DNA of 64,000 bases from Seohaeicola saemankumensis. GTDB taxonomy: Bacteria; Pseudomonadota; Alphaproteobacteria; Rhodobacterales; Rhodobacteraceae. Each line of letters opens with the position of its first letter. The first letter of the stretch is position 1. The DNA is taken from positions 124,001 through 188,000 of the forward strand of contig NZ_JAIUZI010000010.1 in the NCBI RefSeq assembly GCF_020171285.1. The letters run 5' to 3'. The notes under the pieces are model-generated. The model was given only the letters and a program-made list of their open reading frames with translations, ran no database searches and was not told the DNA's origin. This document shows positions 36,522 through 46,067 of the stretch, in pieces. The position numbers and the translations under genes were made by a program.

Positions 36522-37910
36522 ATGTCTGACGCGACAGCGACCCCCGCCCGCAGCGTTGGCTTGTTTTCCGCCGGGCCGGACAGCGCGCAGGACACGCAGA
36601 ACGAATACACCGAGGCCGCGCTGGAGCGGCACAAGCGCGAAGGGCTGGAGCTGGCGGTCTGGGCGCGCTGGATCACCATGGCAATCATCGCCGTGCTGCT
36701 CGCCGTGCTGCGCCCCGACTGGGATGTTCTCTACTACGAGGCCATCCTCGGCCTGTTGGCGCTGAACGGCTATTTCATCCGCCGCGCCGGCCGGGTCGGA
36801 CGGTCGCGGCTGGAACTGTTCCTGATCTTTGTGGACCTGCTGATCATGACCGTCGGCATGGTCGCGCCGAACCCGCTGAGCGACCACGCATGGCCGCTGG
36901 CCATGCAGCTGCGGTTCGAGAACTTTCTCTATTTCTTCGTGATCCTCGCCGCCGGGACGCTGGCCTATTCCTGGCGGACGGTGATCGCGATCGGCACATG
37001 GACAACCGCGATGTGGATGATCGCGAACCTGCTGGCCTGGTGGTTCGCGACGCCGGTGCCCGGCCTGACCGAGGCCGCCCAGACCGCGTTCAGCGATTTC
37101 CCGCGCATGGCCGAGGTGCTGGACCCCAACAGCTTTCAGCTGGACCTGCGGTTTCAGGAGGTGGTGGTGTTCCTGATCGTGGCGCTGACGCTGGGCGTGT
37201 CGGCGCGGCGGTTCAACCACCTGCTGCTGAGCAACGCCGCGCTGGAACGCGAGCGGGCGAACCTGTCGCGCTATTTCTCGCCCAACGTGGTCGAGGAGCT
37301 GAGCCAGAACGACGAACCGCTGAAACAGGTCCGCAGCCAGGACATCGCGGTGCTGTTCATCGACATCGTGAATTTCACCGGCTTCGCCTCGGATCGCGAT
37401 CCCTACGAGGTCATCGAGCTGCTGCGCGGGTTTCACGGACGGATGGAGACCGAGGTGTTCCGCCACCACGGCACGCTCGACAAATATCTGGGCGACGGGC
37501 TGATGGCGACCTTTGGCACACCGATGGCCGGGGACCGCGACGCGACCAACGCGCTGGACTGCGCCCGCGACATGATCCGGGTGATGGACCGCTGGAACCG
37601 CGACCGCCGCCGCGCCGGAGAGCCCGAGATCCATGCCGGGATCGGCCTGCATTACGGGCCGGCGGTTCTAGGCGATATCGGCGCCAACCGCCTGGAATTC
37701 GCCGTCATCGGCACCTCGGTCAACGTCGCCAGCCGGCTGGAGGCGCTGACCCGTCCGCTGGCGGCGCGGCTGGTGATCAGCGACGCGCTGCGGACCCGGG
37801 TGATGCAGGAAACCGGCGGCACCACGGATGCGCTGGACGGGATGCAGCCGCTGCCGGATCAGGACATTCGCGGCATCGAGGAACCGATGACCGTGTGGCG
37901 GCTGGGCTGA
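36522..37910 (+). CDS. Membrane-bound class III adenylate/guanylate cyclase
   Basis: About 462 residues. The N-terminal half has five or six hydrophobic helices (for instance WITMAIIAVLLAVL, LFLIFVDLLIMTVG, VVVFLIVALTLGV). The C-terminal half is a cyclase domain: metal-binding Asp in LFIDIVNFTGF and YLGDGLMATFG, Lys in LDKYLGDG, and VIGTSVNVASRLE with the Asn/Arg pair. The catalytic positions are intact. The membrane part may sense lipid state or quinone; this is inference. It is the second cyclase of the window, unrelated in N-terminal architecture to the DUF427 fusion. Confidence 0.9.
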   Translation: MSDATATPARSVGLFSAGPDSAQDTQNEYTEAALERHKREGLELAVWARWITMAIIAVLLAVLRPDWDVLYYEAILGLLALNGYFIRRAGRVGRSRLELFLIFVDLLIMTVGMVAPNPLSDHAWPLAMQLRFENFLYFFVILAAGTLAYSWRTVIAIGTWTTAMWMIANLLAWWFATPVPGLTEAAQTAFSDFPRMAEVLDPNSFQLDLRFQEVVVFLIVALTLGVSARRFNHLLLSNAALERERANLSRYFSPNVVEELSQNDEPLKQVRSQDIAVLFIDIVNFTGFASDRDPYEVIELLRGFHGRMETEVFRHHGTLDKYLGDGLMATFGTPMAGDRDATNALDCARDMIRVMDRWNRDRRRAGEPEIHAGIGLHYGPAVLGDIGANRLEFAVIGTSVNVASRLEALTRPLAARLVISDALRTRVMQETGGTTDALDGMQPLPDQDIRGIEEPMTVWRLG

Positions 37911-37950
37911 GACATCGGCAGCGGACGCGGGGGCCGCGAGGTCGGGACGC

Positions 37951-37983
37951 CTCCGGCGGGAGTATTTATCAAAGAGATGAAAC
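37951..37983 (+). repeat. Dispersed intergenic element tail GGGAGTATTTATCAAAGAGATGAA
   Basis: Sits between the convergent membrane cyclase and alkB genes. CGCCTCCGGCGGGAGTATTTATCAAAGAGATGAAAC matches the tail of the elements at 15653-15714 and 28411-28485, with a short GC inverted repeat (CGCCTCCGGCG) before it instead of the longer hairpins. Confidence 0.65.
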
Positions 37984-37994
37984 GGGCGCGCGCG

Positions 37995-39146
37995 TTACCT
38001 CGGCATCGGGTTGCGGGCCTTGTTATAGGCGCTCCAGTCGGTGATTTCGGGGTAATACATCGCCCGCCAGCGCCGCACGCGGGGGTTCATCACCCGGCGC
38101 CAGAGCGGCGGGATCATCGCCGCCACGGTCATCACCGGGTAGCCGTAGGGCAGCTGCGGCGCGTCCGCCTGGGTGTGGTTCTGCAGCAGCGGGAAGCGGC
38201 GGTCCGGCTTGTAGTGGTGGTCGGAGTGGCGTTGCAGGTTGATCAGCAGCCAGTTCGACGCCTTATGCGCGGCGTTCCAGGAATGCTGTGGCTTGACGTG
38301 TTCGTATTTGCCATCGCCCAGGTGTTTGCGGGTCAGCCCGTAGTGTTCGACGTAGTTGACCAGTTCGAGCTGCCAGATCGCCACGCCGGCTTGCACCAGG
38401 AACAGCGCCAGACCGCTCCAGCCACCCAGAAGCAGCGCCAGCAGCAGCATGCCCGCCTGCAGCGCCCAGTAACGCCAGAACGGGTTGGCGGCATCGGTCC
38501 AGGGCAGGTCGCGGCGCGCCAGTTTCGCCTGTTCGGCGCGGAAGGCCGAGACCAGGCATTCGCGCAGCACGCGGGGGTAGAAGCGGTGAAAGCCTTCGTT
38601 ATAGCGCGCGGTGACCGGGTCGCGCGGGGTGCCGACATAGCGGTGATGCACCAGCAGGTGTTCCGAACGGAAGTGCGAGTAGAGCACCATCGCCAGCAGG
38701 ATGTCGCCGAGCCAGCGTTCCAGGCGGTTTTTCTGATGCATCAGCTCGTGGCTGTAGTTGATGCCGACGGTGCCGGTGATCACGCCCATGCCGAAAAACA
38801 GCACCACCTTTTCCAGCGTCGAGAGGTGATCGGTTTGGCTGACGTACCAGATCAGGCCAAAGAGCGTGACGAACTGCAGCGGCACCCAGAGCGAGGTCAG
38901 CAGCCGGTACCAGAACAGGTCGTCGTCATCGGCATCCAGATCGGCGTTGTCGAGGTTGAGCCCGAACACCCCGTCAAGCGCGGCGAAGAGATACCAGGTG
39001 ACCAGCGGCAGCAGCAGAACGGTCCAGCCGCCGGCGATGGCGCCAATCCACGCCAGCGGCACCAGCAGGAAGCTGAGCCAGAAGGGCGCCGCGCTTTGCC
39101 AGCGGGCCAGGATTGCGGGGGCGATCTGTGCCGGGGGGTGTGACAT
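37995..39146 (-). CDS. alkB: Alkane 1-monooxygenase (AlkB-type membrane di-iron hydroxylase)
   Basis: Hydroxylates terminal carbons of n-alkanes in the inner membrane, using electrons from rubredoxin. A 383-residue protein with about six membrane helices and the histidine boxes of the fatty acid desaturase superfamily: HELMHQK (about residue 132), EHLLVHHRYVGTPRDP, NYVEHYG, and LQRHSDHHYKP. The first box has Met-His-Gln where Gly-His-Lys is common. No rubredoxin or rubredoxin reductase gene lies nearby, so the electron partner must be encoded elsewhere. It is convergent with the cyclase gene. Confidence 0.92.
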   Translation of the reverse strand: MSHPPAQIAPAILARWQSAAPFWLSFLLVPLAWIGAIAGGWTVLLLPLVTWYLFAALDGVFGLNLDNADLDADDDDLFWYRLLTSLWVPLQFVTLFGLIWYVSQTDHLSTLEKVVLFFGMGVITGTVGINYSHELMHQKNRLERWLGDILLAMVLYSHFRSEHLLVHHRYVGTPRDPVTARYNEGFHRFYPRVLRECLVSAFRAEQAKLARRDLPWTDAANPFWRYWALQAGMLLLALLLGGWSGLALFLVQAGVAIWQLELVNYVEHYGLTRKHLGDGKYEHVKPQHSWNAAHKASNWLLINLQRHSDHHYKPDRRFPLLQNHTQADAPQLPYGYPVMTVAAMIPPLWRRVMNPRVRRWRAMYYPEITDWSAYNKARNPMPR

Positions 39147-39209
39147 CGGGGTTGGCCTGTTGGTGGTTTTGGCCAGAGCCTATGCCGATTTGCGCGCTTT
39201 GCCTACCGG

Positions 39210-40271
39210 TCAGATCGCCTCTGTGCGCAGCAGGTCCCAGGCCTTGCGCATCACCGTGGGAAGGTCCGAGGGGCGGAAATCGGCGCGCGGCAGGATCACG
39301 TAGCCGTCGGGCGGCGCGGGTGGCAGTGGGGCGTGTTTCACCGCCAGGATCAGGTGGAAATGGGTGAACGTATGGCGCACCTCGGCGGAGAGCGTCTGCC
39401 AGTTGGCGGCAAAGGGCGGCGTATCCTGCGGGGTGTCGGACCAGTCGCTGCCGGGCCAGCCGAGCATGCCGCCCAGCAGCCCCTTGTCGGGGCGGCGTTC
39501 CAGCAGCACCGCGCCGTCAGCGTCGCGCGCCAGGTAGACGATGCCGCGCCGGGTGGGTTTTGGTTTCTTCGGGGTTTTCCGGGGCAGATCGGCGGCGGTG
39601 CCGGCGGCGCGCGCGGCGCAGGGCGGGCGCAGCGGACAGATGCCGCAGGCGGGCGACTTTGGCGTGCAGATCGTCGCGCCCAGGTCCATCACCGCCTGGG
39701 CGTGGTCGCCGGGGCGTTCCGTCGGGGTCAGGGCGGCGGCCTGCGCCTTCAGTTCGGGCTTGGCGGCGGGCAACGGTGTGTGAATGTCAAAGAGACGCGC
39801 CATCACCCGTTCGACATTGCCGTCCATCACCACCTCGGCCCGGTCAAAGGCAATGGCGGAAATGGCGGCGGCGGTATAGGGGCCGATGCCGGGCAGCGCC
39901 AGCAGTGCGTCGTGGTCGCGGGGAAACTGCCCGTTGTGATCATGCGCCACCGCGCGGGCGCATTTCAGCAGGTTGCGGGCGCGGGCGTAATAGCCCAGAC
40001 CGGCCCATTCGCCCATCACGTCGCCATCATCCGCCGCCGCCAGCGCAGCCACGGTAGGCCAGCGGGTGGTGAAGCGGTGGAAGTAATCGCGCACGGCGGC
40101 AACCGTGGTCTGTTGCAGCATCACCTCGGACAGCCAGACGCGGTAGGGGTCGGGCTGCACCCCGGCGGCGCGGTCAGCGGGCGACACCCGCCACGGCAGA
40201 TCGCGCGCATGGCGGTCGTACCACGCCAGCAGATCCGCCGCGATGTCCATGCTGTCATGCCCGTCACGCAT
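39210..40271 (-). CDS. mutY: A/G-specific adenine glycosylase
   Basis: Removes adenine mispaired with 8-oxoguanine. At 353 residues it has the helix-hairpin-helix LPGIGPYTAAAI followed by the catalytic Asp in VVMDGNVERV, the catalytic Glu region SEVMLQQTTVAAV, and the iron-sulfur cysteines C-x6-C-x2-C-x5-C (CTPKSPACGICPLRPPC). The C-terminal NUDIX-like domain (LERRPDKGLLGGMLGWPG) recognises oxoG. The ATG at 40271 is used; one seven codons later is also possible. It is divergent from the DciA-like gene. Confidence 0.96.
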   Translation of the reverse strand: MRDGHDSMDIAADLLAWYDRHARDLPWRVSPADRAAGVQPDPYRVWLSEVMLQQTTVAAVRDYFHRFTTRWPTVAALAAADDGDVMGEWAGLGYYARARNLLKCARAVAHDHNGQFPRDHDALLALPGIGPYTAAAISAIAFDRAEVVMDGNVERVMARLFDIHTPLPAAKPELKAQAAALTPTERPGDHAQAVMDLGATICTPKSPACGICPLRPPCAARAAGTAADLPRKTPKKPKPTRRGIVYLARDADGAVLLERRPDKGLLGGMLGWPGSDWSDTPQDTPPFAANWQTLSAEVRHTFTHFHLILAVKHAPLPPAPPDGYVILPRADFRPSDLPTVMRKAWDLLRTEAI

Positions 40272-40353
40272 TGTTTATGCCCTGCTGCCCCGGTTTCGCT
40301 GGTGTCTGCCCGCGTGACCCATACAATAGGCGGGACTCAGGCGGAATCCATCC

Positions 40354-40860
40354 ATGGCGCAGCGCAAATCGACAACTCGCGGGTTCAAACGCACCGCAAG
40401 CGTTCTCAGCGGCCAGATCCGCCGCGCCGGGGAAAGCCGGGGCTTTGCCGTCTCGCGCATCCTGACCCACTGGCCCGAGATCGCCGGCGAGGACATCGCT
40501 GCCATCGCCCAGCCGGTGAAGGTGGGTTATGGCCGGGGCGGGTTCGGCGCGACTCTGACCGTGCTGACCACCGGCGCGCAGGCGCCGATGCTGGAAATGC
40601 AAAAGGAAACGCTGCGCGCGCGGGTCAACGCCGTCTACGGCTACAACGCGATCAGCCGCATCCACATCACCCAGACCGCGCCGACCGGTTTTGCCGAGGG
40701 GCAGGCGCAGTTCGGCCACAAGCCGAAACCGCCAAAACCGCAGATCGCGCCCAAGATCGTCGCTGAGGCCGCCCAAACCGCCGCCGGGGTGGAAAGCGAA
40801 GAATTGCGTGCGGCCCTTGAACGTCTGGGTCGCAACGTTCTATCCAAGAAAAAACTTTAG
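40354..40860 (+). CDS. DUF721/DciA family protein
   Basis: A 168-residue protein. The N-terminal domain (SRILTHWPEIAGEDIAAIAQP and LTVLTTGAQAPMLEMQKE) matches the DUF721/DciA family, members of which load the replicative helicase DnaB in bacteria without DnaC. The C-terminal tail is low in complexity (KPKPPKPQIAPK). It is separated by 12 bases from the DsbA-like gene and is probably co-transcribed with it. The family is sure; the helicase-loading role is inferred from relatives. Confidence 0.85.
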   Translation: MAQRKSTTRGFKRTASVLSGQIRRAGESRGFAVSRILTHWPEIAGEDIAAIAQPVKVGYGRGGFGATLTVLTTGAQAPMLEMQKETLRARVNAVYGYNAISRIHITQTAPTGFAEGQAQFGHKPKPPKPQIAPKIVAEAAQTAAGVESEELRAALERLGRNVLSKKKL

Positions 40861-40872
40861 AAAGGGGTATCA

Positions 40873-41541
40873 ATGACCCGTTTGCTGACTGTGATTGGCG
40901 CTGTCGCGCTGCTGGCCGTTGGGGGATTCGTCCTGCAGGGCCGTTCTGGCGGGGATCTGCCGTCGAACCCGCTGGTGGGCGCCGCCAATGCCGAGGACAA
41001 GGCAGAGATCGACGTCTCGACCGTGATCGAGATGGTGCAGGGCGACGAAAACGCGCCGGTGGAGATCATCGAATACGCCTCTTACACCTGCCCGCACTGC
41101 GCCACCTTCCACGCCGGCCCCTACAAGCAGCTCAAGGCGGATTACATCGACACCGGCAAGGTGAAGTTCGTCTACCGCGAGGTCTACTTTGACCGCTACG
41201 GCCTCTGGGCGTCGATGATCGCGCGCTGCGAGCCGTCCAAGTTCTTTGGCATCACCGACCTGATCTTCAAGGGTCAGTCGGAATGGGCCCGCGCCGGTGG
41301 TCCGGCCGAGATCGTTGGCGAACTGCGCAAGATCGGCAAGCTGGCCGGGATCGAGGATGAGAAGCTCGAAGCCTGCCTGCAGGACGGAACCAACGCCCAG
41401 ACGCTGGTCACATGGTACCAGCAGAACGCCGAAGAGCACGGTATCGAAGGCACGCCCAGCTTTATCGTCAATGGCAAGAAAGTCGAAAACCAGGCCTACG
41501 ACAGCTTCAAGAAGGTGATCGAGGCGGAGCTGGGCAGCTGA
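40873..41541 (+). CDS. DsbA-like thiol:disulfide oxidoreductase
   Basis: A 222-residue periplasmic protein with an N-terminal hydrophobic signal or anchor (LLTVIGAVALLAVGGFVLQG), a thioredoxin fold and the CPHC active site in ASYTCPHCATF (about residue 73). The cis-proline region is GIEGTPSFIVNGK. It resembles the DsbA/BdbD family that introduces or isomerises disulfides in exported proteins. The stop overlaps the start of the CoA-transferase gene by one base (TGATG). Confidence 0.92.
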   Translation: MTRLLTVIGAVALLAVGGFVLQGRSGGDLPSNPLVGAANAEDKAEIDVSTVIEMVQGDENAPVEIIEYASYTCPHCATFHAGPYKQLKADYIDTGKVKFVYREVYFDRYGLWASMIARCEPSKFFGITDLIFKGQSEWARAGGPAEIVGELRKIGKLAGIEDEKLEACLQDGTNAQTLVTWYQQNAEEHGIEGTPSFIVNGKKVENQAYDSFKKVIEAELGS

Positions 41542-42659
41542 TGCCGGCACCGCTGGATGGCCTCAAGGTCATCGAACTGGCCCGTATCCTGGCCGGCCCC
41601 TGGGCCGGCCAGACCCTGTCGGACCTGGGCGCCGAGGTGACCAAGGTGGAAAGCCCGGCGGGGGATGACACCCGCGCCTGGGGTCCGCCCTTTGTCACCC
41701 GCGATGATGATGTCTCGGCCTCCTATTACCATTCGACCAACCGGGGCAAATCCTCCATCACCGTGGATTTCTCAACTGCCGAAGGGCAGCAGAAGATCCG
41801 CGAGATGGTGGCCGATGCCGATATTCTGATCGAGAATTTCAAGCTGGGCGGGCTGGCCAAATACGGGCTGGATTACGACAGCCTGAAAGAGATCAATCCG
41901 CGCCTGATCTACTGCTCGATCACCGGCTTTGGCCAGACCGGGCCCTACGCGCATCGGGCGGGCTATGATTTCATCATCCAGGGCATGTCCGGGCTGATGT
42001 CGGTCACCGGCGAACCCGGCGGGCAGCCGCAGAAATCCGGCGTGGCGATCACCGATATCTTTACCGGAATCTATTCGGTTTCGGCGATCCTGGCAGCGCT
42101 GCATCAGCGCGAACGCACCGGCAAGGGTCAGCAGATTGACATGGCGTTGCTTGACGTCGCGGTGGCGGTGACCGCCAACCAGGCGCTGAACTACCTGACC
42201 ACCGGCACCGCGCCGGGGATGATGGGCAACGCGCATATGAACCTGACCCCGTATCAGGTGTTCGACTGCGCCGACGGCCATATCATCATCGCCACCGGAA
42301 ACGACGCACAGTACCAGCGGCTGTGCCGGATCCTGGGGGTGGAGGACATGGCCAAGGCGCCCGAGTTCCTGCACAACAAGGACCGCAACGCCAACCGCCG
42401 GGTGATGATCGCCCGGCTGAACGGCGCCACGGCGCAGCGCGGCAAGGCCGACCTGCTGGCCGCCTGCGAGGCCGAGGGCGTGCCGGCGGGGCCGATCAAC
42501 GATCTGGCCGAGGTCTTTGCCGACCCGCAGGTGGTGGCGCGCGGCATGCAGATCGAACTGGACGGGGTGCCCGGCGTGCGCGCGCCCTTCCGGTTTTCCG
42601 ACGCGGACCTGGCGCTGCACCGCCCGGCCCCGAAACTGGGCGAAGACAACCCGGACTGA
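41541..42659 (+). CDS. CaiB/BaiF family (class III) CoA-transferase
   Basis: A 372-residue enzyme that moves CoA between organic acids. The N-terminal LDGLKVIELARILAGPWAG, the catalytic Asp region following RGKSSITVDF, and YDFIIQGMSGLMSVTGEPG are characteristic of the formyl-/carnitine-CoA transferase family. The ATG at 41541 overlaps the DsbA-like stop; the longer frame upstream is a shadow of that gene. Substrate pair unknown. Confidence 0.93.
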   Translation: MPAPLDGLKVIELARILAGPWAGQTLSDLGAEVTKVESPAGDDTRAWGPPFVTRDDDVSASYYHSTNRGKSSITVDFSTAEGQQKIREMVADADILIENFKLGGLAKYGLDYDSLKEINPRLIYCSITGFGQTGPYAHRAGYDFIIQGMSGLMSVTGEPGGQPQKSGVAITDIFTGIYSVSAILAALHQRERTGKGQQIDMALLDVAVAVTANQALNYLTTGTAPGMMGNAHMNLTPYQVFDCADGHIIIATGNDAQYQRLCRILGVEDMAKAPEFLHNKDRNANRRVMIARLNGATAQRGKADLLAACEAEGVPAGPINDLAEVFADPQVVARGMQIELDGVPGVRAPFRFSDADLALHRPAPKLGEDNPD

Positions 42660-42716
42660 GGTGACATCCCGGCGGGCCAGCGCCCGCCGGGCTACTCCAG
42701 GCGCGATTGCGTGAAA

Positions 42717-43718
42717 TCAGAAAGTGGCAGGGGCGGCCCGGCGCAGAAGATCGCGGACCATCTCGTCCTGCGCGATCCGCAGCCGCACCGGCAGGGTGAT
42801 CACCTTGCTGCGAAAGCTGGCCGGCAGGCGCACCGCGTCCTTCTCGGTGGTGACCAGCTGCGCGCCCAGCGCCCGCGCATCCGCATCCAGCCGCGACAGC
42901 AGGGCCGGGGACAGCTTCTGGTGATCGTCGAGCGGCCGGGTGGCGCGCAGATCCGCGCCAAGGCCGCGCAGGGTGGCAAAGAACTTTTCCGGGTGACCGA
43001 TGCCGGCAAAGGCAAAGACCGGCGCATCGGTCCAGTCCATACCGGTATTCAGCGGCGCCAGTTCGGCGGTGGCATGGGGCAGGGCGATCTGTTGCTGCCA
43101 CGTGGCGCGAAAGGCGTCCTGCGTCTGCGGCGGGCCGATCGACAACACCAGGTCGGCGCGCGCCAGCCCGGTCGCTACCGGTTCACGCAGCGGCCCGGCG
43201 GGAATGCAGCGGCCGTTGCCAAAGCCGTGCTCGGCATTGACCACCACCAGCGACAGCGTCTTGGCGACATCGGGGTTCTGCAACCCGTCGTCCAGCACGA
43301 TCACCGTCGCCCCGGCGGCGGCGGCGGCACGGGCGCCCGCCGCCCGGTCGCGCGCGATCCAGACCTCGGCAAAGGCCGCCAGCAGCAGCGGTTCGTCGCC
43401 GGTCTCGTCGGCGCTGTGGCGGCGCGGGTCGACCTGCAGCGGACCGGCCAGCGAACCGCCGTACCCCCGGCTGACCACATGCGGTTCGTGCCCCATGTCG
43501 CGCAGCGCCTCGACCATCCAGATCACGGTGGGGGTCTTGCCGGTGCCGCCGGCGTTGATGTTGCCGACGCAGATCACCGGAACGCCGGGGTCGGCAGCCG
43601 CCCCGCGCGCCAGACGGCGGGCGGTTCCGGCGGCATAAAGCGCCCCCAGCGGCGCCAGCAGCCGCGCCCGCAGCGCCGGTTGCCCCGGCGGAGTATGCCA
43701 GAAATCAGGCGCCCGCAT
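42717..43718 (-). CDS. lpxK: Tetraacyldisaccharide 4'-kinase
   Basis: Phosphorylates the 4' position of the lipid A disaccharide precursor at the inner membrane. At 333 residues it has the P-loop [12 protein letters not shown] (about residue 52), the HVVSRGYGG and [10 protein letters not shown] segments, and [10 protein letters not shown] with the catalytic Asp. Its start lies 14 bases inside the end of waaA, so they are translated together. Last gene of the pmbA-IMPase-DUF4170-waaA-lpxK unit. Confidence 0.96.
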   Translation of the reverse strand: MRAPDFWHTPPGQPALRARLLAPLGALYAAGTARRLARGAAADPGVPVICVGNINAGGTGKTPTVIWMVEALRDMGHEPHVVSRGYGGSLAGPLQVDPRRHSADETGDEPLLLAAFAEVWIARDRAAGARAAAAAGATVIVLDDGLQNPDVAKTLSLVVVNAEHGFGNGRCIPAGPLREPVATGLARADLVLSIGPPQTQDAFRATWQQQIALPHATAELAPLNTGMDWTDAPVFAFAGIGHPEKFFATLRGLGADLRATRPLDDHQKLSPALLSRLDADARALGAQLVTTEKDAVRLPASFRSKVITLPVRLRIAQDEMVRDLLRRAAPATF

Positions 43719-44934
43719 CTGAGGTTTCCCGCAGGTCCAGCCGGTCCTGGATCAGATCGGCCAGCATGTCGGTCAGATGGGCGCTTTCGGTGACCACCTG
43801 CCAGCCCGCCAGCGCCATCGTCGCGGCCTCGTCCGGCGCGACCAGCCGCACCACCGCCCGGGCCAGCCCGCCGGCATCGCGCACAATCCGCGCCGCGCCC
43901 TCGGCGGTCAGCCGGGCGTAGGCATCTTTGTGGTCGTCCACATGCGGACCATAGAGCACCGCCGACCCCAGCGCGGCGGCATCCAGCGGGTTGCGCCCCC
44001 CCGCACCGGGTGGCAGCGAACTGGCCATGAAGGTCAGCGGCGCCACCCGGTACCACAGCCCCATCGTATCGGGCGAACAGCTGACCAGCACCTGGGTGTT
44101 GTCGTCGATGTCATCGCCCAGGCTCCAGTTGTCGTGGCGCAGCCCGGTTTCCGTCAGTTGCCGCGAGACCTCCAGGTAATCTTCCGGCCCGGTGGGGATG
44201 ATGACCAGCAACAGCCGGTGCAGCAGCTTCAGCGCCTCGCGGTGGGCGGCGATCACGGCGGCGGCCTCGCTGCCCATCAGCGGGGCGGCCAGCCAGACCG
44301 GGCGGCCGCCGAGGTCTTCGGTGGTCGAGCTGAACATCGTGTCCGAACAGGGCGGCGGCGTGGCGCCGGTATGCAGCCGCGAGGTGACGGTGATCCGCTC
44401 GTCGCTCAGGCCCAGCCGCCGCACCTGCGCCGCAGCGGCTTCGCTGCTGGCCAGCACCGCATCGAAACAGCTCAGGCAGGCGCGGGTCACATCCGGCAGC
44501 CAACGCATCGACCGCACCGGCAGGTCGCCGGTTCCCAGATCCGCCAGCAGCAGCGGAATTCGGCGGCTGGCGGCGGTGCTGATCAGGTTCGGGCGCAGCC
44601 CGCCACCGGCCCACAGGCACAGATCGGGGCGCCAGTGGTCAAGGAACACCTCGACGCTGTTGGGATGATCCGACGGTAGCGTGGCGGGCGGCGTCGCGCC
44701 AGCCGGCAAGGCCGCCGGGGGCAACGTGCCGTCGACGGTCACCAACAGGTTAAGACCGGGCCGCTGGCCGCGCACCCGCGCCGCCAGATCACAGACCGCC
44801 ATGTACCGTTCGGGTGTCGCGGCATGAACCCACAGCAACTGGCCCGGACCACGATGACCCGGCGGCGGCGACAGGTCCTCGGGCAGGCGCCAGGACATGG
44901 CGCGGTATGCGGCAAGACCCAGCGCCCGGCTCAT
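43705..44934 (-). CDS. waaA: 3-deoxy-D-manno-octulosonic acid transferase (Kdo transferase)
   Basis: Transfers Kdo from CMP-Kdo to lipid A precursor; a GT-B glycosyltransferase. 409 residues. The N-terminal domain has [15 protein letters not shown], where the usual catalytic motif is HxxSxGE; the Glu is one place nearer and the Ser-x-Gly is lost, so alignment is uncertain. The C-terminal domain contains [22 protein letters not shown], the nucleotide-sugar loop. It overlaps lpxK, which supports the assignment. A second, more canonical WaaA elsewhere in the genome cannot be excluded. Confidence 0.85.
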   Translation of the reverse strand: MSRALGLAAYRAMSWRLPEDLSPPPGHRGPGQLLWVHAATPERYMAVCDLAARVRGQRPGLNLLVTVDGTLPPAALPAGATPPATLPSDHPNSVEVFLDHWRPDLCLWAGGGLRPNLISTAASRRIPLLLADLGTGDLPVRSMRWLPDVTRACLSCFDAVLASSEAAAAQVRRLGLSDERITVTSRLHTGATPPPCSDTMFSSTTEDLGGRPVWLAAPLMGSEAAAVIAAHREALKLLHRLLLVIIPTGPEDYLEVSRQLTETGLRHDNWSLGDDIDDNTQVLVSCSPDTMGLWYRVAPLTFMASSLPPGAGGRNPLDAAALGSAVLYGPHVDDHKDAYARLTAEGAARIVRDAGGLARAVVRLVAPDEAATMALAGWQVVTESAHLTDMLADLIQDRLDLRETSDAGA

Positions 44935-44937
44935 GGC

Positions 44938-45180
44938 TTATCCCAGTTCCTCGGTCGACGAGGCTTCGGTCTCTTCGTCGCGCAGCCGGTGGATATGAGC
45001 GATGAAATAGCGCATGTGGGCGTTGTCCACGGTGCGCTGGGCGTTGTCGCGCCAGGCGTCAAAGGCCGATGCATAGTCGGGGAACATGCCGACGATATGG
45101 ATGTCGTCGACGTTCTTGAACACGGATTTGGTCGGATCGACCAGCTCTCCGCCAAAGACGAGATGCAGACGTTGGGCCAT
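44938..45180 (-). CDS. DUF4170 small protein
   Basis: An 80-residue cytosolic protein, MAQRLHLVFGGEL onward, with DDIHIVGMFPDYASAFDAW and NAHMRYFIAHIHRL, the DUF4170 pattern known from alphaproteobacteria. No function is established; its place between IMPase and waaA suggests a link to lipopolysaccharide synthesis. The stop is 3 bases before the waaA start. Confidence 0.88.
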   Translation of the reverse strand: MAQRLHLVFGGELVDPTKSVFKNVDDIHIVGMFPDYASAFDAWRDNAQRTVDNAHMRYFIAHIHRLRDEETEASSTEELG

Positions 45181-45251
45181 GCGCGGGCCTCCTTCGGGCA
45201 GGTTCGGGGCTGGGCGCAACCTACGCTTTGCCGGTGCCGCGTCAAGGCGGC

Positions 45252-46067
45252 TTAGCCAGGCAGGATGCCACGCCCCCCAGACGATCCGGCGGGCACCAGC
45301 GCGGCGGCGATCTGGTCGTGCACCGCCGGTCCGGCGGCGATCACCCCGTCGACCTTGGGGTGCGGGTTGTTGAACCGCAGCGCCGCGCCGCTGCGGTCGG
45401 TGCAGGCGGCCCCGGCTTCGCGCAGGATCAGGTCGCCGGCGGCAATGTCCCATTCCCAGCTCGGCCGCAGCGTCAGCATGCCGTCGAACCGCCCCTGCGC
45501 GACCAGCGCCATGCGATAGGCCAGCGACGGGCGATAGGCCCGCCCGAACCCGGGCACGTTGCCGTCCCGCCAGTGCTGCGCCGCCAGGTTCGGCCGCGCG
45601 GCGAGGATTTCGGACTGCCCCAGCTGCGGCTGCCTGGACACCGCGATCGGCGCGCCGTTCAGAAAGGCGCCGCCGCCGGTGGCGGCGCAATAGAGCAGGT
45701 CCAGCATCGGCAGGTAGATCACCGCCGCCGTCACCACGCCCCGCTCGGCCACGGCCAGCGCATGCGCCCATGTCTTTTCGCCCTCGGCGAAACTGCGGGT
45801 GCCGTCAATCGGATCGACGATAAAGACGCGGTCGCGGCTCAGCCGCGCGTCGCTGTCCTCGGTCTCCTCCGACAGCCAGCCATAGTCGGGGCGGGCCGCC
45901 TGCAGCATCTCCTCCAGCATCTCGTTCACCGCCAGGTCGGCCTCGGTCACCGGGCCGGCGCCCTCGGGCTTGTCCCAGCGCCGCGCGGTCCTGCCGGTGT
46001 ACCCGGTGGCGATGTCGCCGGCGCGGCGCGCGGCTTGGGTCAGCAGGTCCAGATCAGCTGCCGGCAA
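45252..46067 (-). CDS. Inositol monophosphatase family protein (CysQ-like)
   Basis: A 271-residue Mg-dependent, Li-sensitive type phosphatase. The metal motifs are VDPIDGTRSF (about residue 85), WLSEETEDS (Glu) and the C-terminal WEWDIAAGDLIL. Members hydrolyse inositol phosphate or 3'-phosphoadenosine 5'-phosphate; the closest use here is uncertain. Its start overlaps the end of pmbA by 14 bases, so it is in the same operon. Confidence 0.9.
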   Translation of the reverse strand: MPAADLDLLTQAARRAGDIATGYTGRTARRWDKPEGAGPVTEADLAVNEMLEEMLQAARPDYGWLSEETEDSDARLSRDRVFIVDPIDGTRSFAEGEKTWAHALAVAERGVVTAAVIYLPMLDLLYCAATGGGAFLNGAPIAVSRQPQLGQSEILAARPNLAAQHWRDGNVPGFGRAYRPSLAYRMALVAQGRFDGMLTLRPSWEWDIAAGDLILREAGAACTDRSGAALRFNNPHPKVDGVIAAGPAVHDQIAAALVPAGSSGGRGILPG

